DNA from: Lonicera japonica
Taxonomy: Eukaryota > Streptophyta > Magnoliopsida > Dipsacales > Caprifoliaceae
Length of the DNA stretch: 64,000 bases
Direction: 5' to 3'
Assembly (NCBI GenBank): GCA_021464415.1
Contig: CM038470.1
Location: forward strand, 33,846,099 to 33,910,098
The position numbers and the translations under genes were made by a program. The stretch's first letter is position 1. Each line of letters opens with the position of its first letter. Positions 60,201 through 64,000 of the stretch are shown here, in pieces. The notes beneath the pieces are model-generated. The model was given only the letters and a program-made list of their open reading frames with translations, was not told the DNA's origin and ran no database searches.

Positions 60201-61440
60201 TGCTGGAGTGTTAATGTAAAACATTCTCATATGCGTTATTCTAGTAGAAATTAAGCTAAGCTTCGATTCTTCTTGGAAGCATTCTAGGAGTTTAAAAAAC
60301 TCTTAAATGCATCGGATCTATTCCTGACCAATTAATGTGGAGTATTGCGAGCTTATGATCGTCCAGGAAGGAATTAATCGAGACATTCATAAATTATACG
60401 TCCTAAATATCCTTAAATTCAAAAGAAAAAAAAACATTGGTAATTAATGAAATGACTCATTTTCTGCCTTGTTTTTATAGTCAGAGATTTTGCGTGTTGA
60501 TTTTGATGCTATTGACATCGATCGAGTGTTTGTGTTTTGCTTAGCTGATACCATTTTTGTTGTGTTTGTATTTCTTTTGAAAAATAAAATAAAATAAGAG
60601 ACTTAGGTTATACAATCATGCAAGTCAAGTAATTTTAGGATCCAGAGATGTGTAATACTTAATTGTGTTTCTTCCGTACAAAAAACACTGCTCCTCCCCC
60701 CCCCCCTCTCTCTCTCTCTCTTTGCCGCGAGCACATAAATATATGATATTATGATTTATGGAGAGAGAAAATGCCCCTGCCAACAAGCAGGCCTTTGGGA
60801 TCTCTTTTTAATGAGAAAGATTTAATGTCTACCTAAATATAGTAATTATAGATGTAGCTCCATCTTTCATATTTTGGATTGAGACCTATATATGTAACAC
60901 TCGTTTTCTTCTGTACAAAAAAACTGCTCCCCAGCCAACAAACAGGCCTTTGGGCTCTCATTTTATTTTATTTTTAAAAAAAAAAAAAAATTACCCTCTA
61001 GCTAAGTATAAATATGCCTCTTTCATATTTTTAGGGCCTCACAATAATCATGAAATTGGTAATACAGGAGGCCTCTTACCACGGGATTAGACATAAATGA
61101 AACCCACTAATATATTTATATATATATTTGATCTAAATCCACTTATATTTGTTGCTAGCTATTTCATATTCATCTATACTATACGCTTACTTTTGAAAAT
61201 ATTATAGCGATATTTTTGTCTTCATCAAATTCAACTTAAATTCATCGCACATATATTCTAATGGCAAAATTCATATAGAGGGCCAACCAATGAGGTTGTA
61301 AATTAATTATTCATTGATGTCGAATTAATTATAAGTGTCTTACTTTCAATCTTGTCAGTGAGATCGATCTGTATATATATATTTTTATTTTTATACGTGC
61401 ATACTTATAATGTGAAACAAAAAATAAGACTCAATGTTAA
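57243..61440. repeat. T-rich spacer, copy 2, with deletion junction
   Basis: Equivalent to 40946-44597 joined directly to 46663-47145; the junction is at 60870-60876 (TATTTT then GGATTGAG). It has a decayed foldback (59161-59449), (ATCT)7 near 59922 and a C run of 11 (60696-60706). The open frames are low-complexity and not credible as genes. Confidence 0.7.
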
Positions 61441-62075
61441 AGTTGTTTTTGTAGTCTAACACCATGAATTAATATTTGGTTGTTTTTATAAAAAATTGTC
61501 TTTCCTTTCTTTTTTGAAGTTTCAATGTTTCTTTACTACAAAATCAAAATACAATTAAGTATCTTCATTCAAAATTTATGTTCCAAAGAAAATAAATAAA
61601 TTGTGTCACTATTTTTTCTCTTACACAATATACACACACACACATATATATATATATTCCTTCTTTCTTTTGTTCTTTTCAATACTTAAATTCCTAATAT
61701 ATTCTCTCATTTTCTCACTTGCCAATGTGGCTGCATTTTTCCAAGATCAAAATTTCCTTCTTCCCTTTTACGTATTTTTCTTTCCGATATTCCTCTTTTA
61801 TGTAAGACCCGTTGCAGGTTGACCTTCCTGTCCATTGCCTCTCTTGGAGCAACATAAACATATATGCAGAAAGAAAGAGGCTAGGGGTACGTAGGGGAGC
61901 AGAGAGGCATGCAAATTAATTAATTTGAAACTGAGTGACATATATTTAATTAATTTCCCTTTTGATTGTACGTGCTTTTACCTGTGTAAATTAAAAAAAA
62001 TTGTATATCGATCAAGAGAGAGTGAAAGTTTCTCTTTGGTCTAAAATTACTAACGTAACCTTTGAGTACATGACA

Positions 62076-62090
62076 CTTCTATAAATTCAA
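62076..62090 (+). promoter_or_regulatory. TATA box of membrane-protein gene, copy 2
   Basis: CTTCTATAAATTC, same distance from the start codon as in copy 1. Confidence 0.6.
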
Positions 62091-62183
62091 CACACCTATA
62101 CAAATTCTGAGAGTTAAGTGTGAGAGTGCGAAAAAAGAAAGAAAGAAATTCTCCATCACAACTCAGAAATTAGCAAGCCCAAA

Positions 62184-63389
62184 ATGGAAGACTCATCATC
62201 GCAAAGGTCCACTGCTTGGTCCCCCGGCCGCCAAGGTAAGCTAGCTACTACCTTTCTATCTTTCTCTCCTTCTAATTTGTAAGTGCATTTGATCTTTCTC
62301 AAGCTTTCATATATATATATATATATATGCATAAATACATATACTTACTGTACTCAATATTACATTTATAGATTCTTTTAATATATTATTAATAAGTTGG
62401 ATATGTATGTGTTGTTTGGTTCTTCTCTCTCATTAATAAAAAAATTAAGGAGATGAACAGACCATGGTTCAACTGAAACAATTAAACAGGCTCATGAAGA
62501 GCAGTGACCTCTACCAGAAGGAGGAGGCTGCCCTTGAGAAAAGGGCAGATGGTGCGATGTTCATGTACTCTGTTACGGTCAACGCTATTGTGGTTTTCAG
62601 TGGCACAGCCTTCGCTTTCTTTGGTAAAACTGCCACCTGCGCTCAGGCGCTTTGGATCAGTTACTTATTCATGCTCCCCTTTGGCATTTCCCTCTTGGCG
62701 TCCACCTGCCTCGCTTTTAGCCGTCTGAGGATGGTGGAAGAGTTAATGAGAGATGTCACAACGAAGCGGAAATCCCTAGACAAGCAAGTTAAAAGGTTTC
62801 TGGAGGTACATTACCCTCACCTTCCAACTTCTCCTATAGCAGTCGTGTCTACTAATGATAATGGAGGTGGTGGCAATGTACTGCCTGCGGATGATGGCCA
62901 GCAAAACGCTTTACCAAGAGAATCGTCCTCTGTGATGCAAGTTCGCAGCCTTAGGGAGAAGCTTAACACTGAAGAGAACAAACTTGAAGGGCGTATGTCC
63001 AAGTATAGCTGGATGGTTGGATTCACCGCACTGAGTATGGGACTCTACTGCCTCACCATGCCGCTCTTGGGCTATTTATTCATGTGTTCTGCTGGTATGT
63101 TTATGTTTTTTCTTTTCTTTTCTTTTAATTCAATCTCTTTAGTTACTTTTCCATTTGTTTTTCTTTTAATTTTCTTCCCCATATGGATGGATTTATACAA
63201 TCATATGTGAGCCAACTGAGTGATATGTATATATATATATATATATTATAAGTATTTTCTCATCATGCCGATGTTCTTAACTTATTATTGATTTATGTTT
63301 TGTTTTATACATGTTGACGATGTCTAGGTGCCGCGGCGTCTACCTGCCCAAGTCCTCTACCACCGCCTTCCTCGGTTGCAAGTTTTTAA
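62184..63389 (+). CDS. Small plant membrane protein, three exons, copy 2
   Basis: Exons are inferred at 62184-62235, 62450-63094 and 63328-63389 with the same splice sites as copy 1, giving 252 residues with three predicted membrane helices (53-76, 84-108, 204-232) and charged helices between them. Family not recognised. In exon 2 I count five base changes from copy 1: three silent, two changing residues (V165D in the glycine/asparagine linker, F219L in the third membrane helix). Both are mild for their positions. Reading through the last intron would give a longer, hydrophobic tail ending at 63210, which differs from copy 1 because of a T-run/indel difference; this marks that stretch as intron. 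The promoter has about 79 bp extra about 0.85 kb upstream. Confidence 0.75.
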
Positions 63390-64000
63390 CCGGATCGATT
63401 ATGCGAGTGCGCGGGAAGGAAGGGGAGGTTGTGCGTGATCAATCCAATGTTGCCAGCAAATTGATGGTTTTTCTGTGAGATGTGATGGGGGTTTTTTGGG
63501 TGATATGTGATGGTTTTTTGGGAATGGGTTTGCCCCATGTAGTAGTAGATCTTTGGTAGTATTTTAAGTAGTTATATTTATGGTTTGGAGTGTTTTAAGT
63601 AGTTATATTTATGGATTGGAGTGTTTTAATTAAGTAGTTATATTTATGTGTTTGGAGACTGATGATGCCTAGCTATGAAGACTATATAATGTAATGTAGG
63701 GTTCTTCTGTTTAGAATTTTGTGTGTTCTTAGGGTAGTTTTCTGCCCTGCGCGCTATTATATGAATGAATATGAAGTGGTTAATTTTTCATCTTACAGCA
63801 CAGCCACCAAGTAAATACTTAAGGACGTACAGTACCTATCTAATCTAAGTGTATATATATATATATATTTAAATAAAAGAGAATAACATTGTGAATTTAT
63901 TAATTTTGTTATATAATTACGCTTTAGTGAAATATATCATGTTAGTTTAATAATTGTGAAATTAATTTAAAAGAGTTAATTTTTGTCCTGAAAAATGTAT
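63390..64000 (+). other. 3' flank of membrane-protein gene, copy 2
   Basis: Same three-unit TTTTAAGTAGTTATATTTATG repeat (from about 63562) and downstream AT-rich sequence as copy 1. It is cut by the window end while still matching copy 1 (49740). Confidence 0.6.

Larger units (their letters stand above)
50837..64000. repeat. Segmental tandem duplication, copy 2 (runs off the window)
   Basis: Direct repeat of the segment starting at 34410. Relative to copy 1 it lacks about 117 bp between two TAATTTCAC repeats (copy 1 34644-34761), lacks 2071 bp (copy 1 44598-46668), and has about 79 bp extra near 61257-61335. It also has microsatellite length changes. Confidence 0.95.

Noticed and set aside
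62464..63210. 248-codon single-exon version of the membrane protein
   Set aside because: It reads through a good splice donor (63095) into a T-rich intron. The tail differs from copy 1 (ends at 48855) because of an indel, as expected of non-coding sequence. It also omits exon 1.

Overview
The window looks like a plant (eudicot) nuclear intergenic region. It is AT-rich, has many (TA)n and (ATT)n microsatellites, carries nested LTR retrotransposons, plant-type LINE remains, MITEs and a hAT element, and has two host genes with GT-AG introns and TATA boxes. I saw no prokaryotic, organellar or viral gene set, no CRISPR array and no convincing tRNA or rRNA gene. The species cannot be named from what I can read.

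Left part (1-34.4 kb) is transposon debris with no intact host gene. A decayed LINE on the minus strand (about 1.0-3.7 kb) has a short LTR element of the TRIM kind inside it (2292-3178). A solo-LTR-like element X follows (3774-5281). Next comes a long gypsy-type LTR remnant, A (about 7.8-10.6 kb). A second copy of X (10.6-11.4 and 26.6-27.2 kb) is split by a Ty1/copia element on the minus strand (11420-26556, 407-bp LTRs, target duplication AGATT). That copia element is itself split beside its primer-binding site by an 8.4-kb Ty3/gypsy element on the minus strand (17747-26140, target duplication GATAC). From about 27.6 to 33.9 kb lies another long gypsy-type LTR remnant, C. It is broken by an unclassified TIR element (29028-30550, itself carrying a foldback MITE) and by a non-autonomous hAT element (31116-32849, 8-bp target duplication GTAGTTTA).

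Right part (34.4-64 kb) is a very young direct tandem duplication. Copy 1 begins near 34410 and copy 2 near 50837, and copy 2 runs off the end of the window. Each copy holds the same two genes in the same order on the plus strand: an intron-in-leader F-box gene (CDS 36424-37698 and 52713-53987, identical 424-residue proteins) and a three-exon gene for a small membrane protein I do not recognise (47900-49100 and 62184-63389, 252 residues, two amino-acid differences). About 10 kb of gene-poor DNA lies between them. It holds a Harbinger-type MITE, microsatellites and older internal duplications, including what looks like an orphan copy of the membrane-protein gene's promoter (about 40.2-40.95 kb) with no gene behind it. 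Copy 2 has lost 2071 bp of this spacer at a 6-bp microhomology and about 117 bp upstream of the F-box gene between short direct repeats.

Functionally, the F-box protein would be a substrate receptor of an SCF ubiquitin ligase. Nothing in the sequence links it to the membrane protein beyond joint duplication. The most interesting material is the layered duplication history and the exactly readable nesting of elements, not a new enzymatic system.
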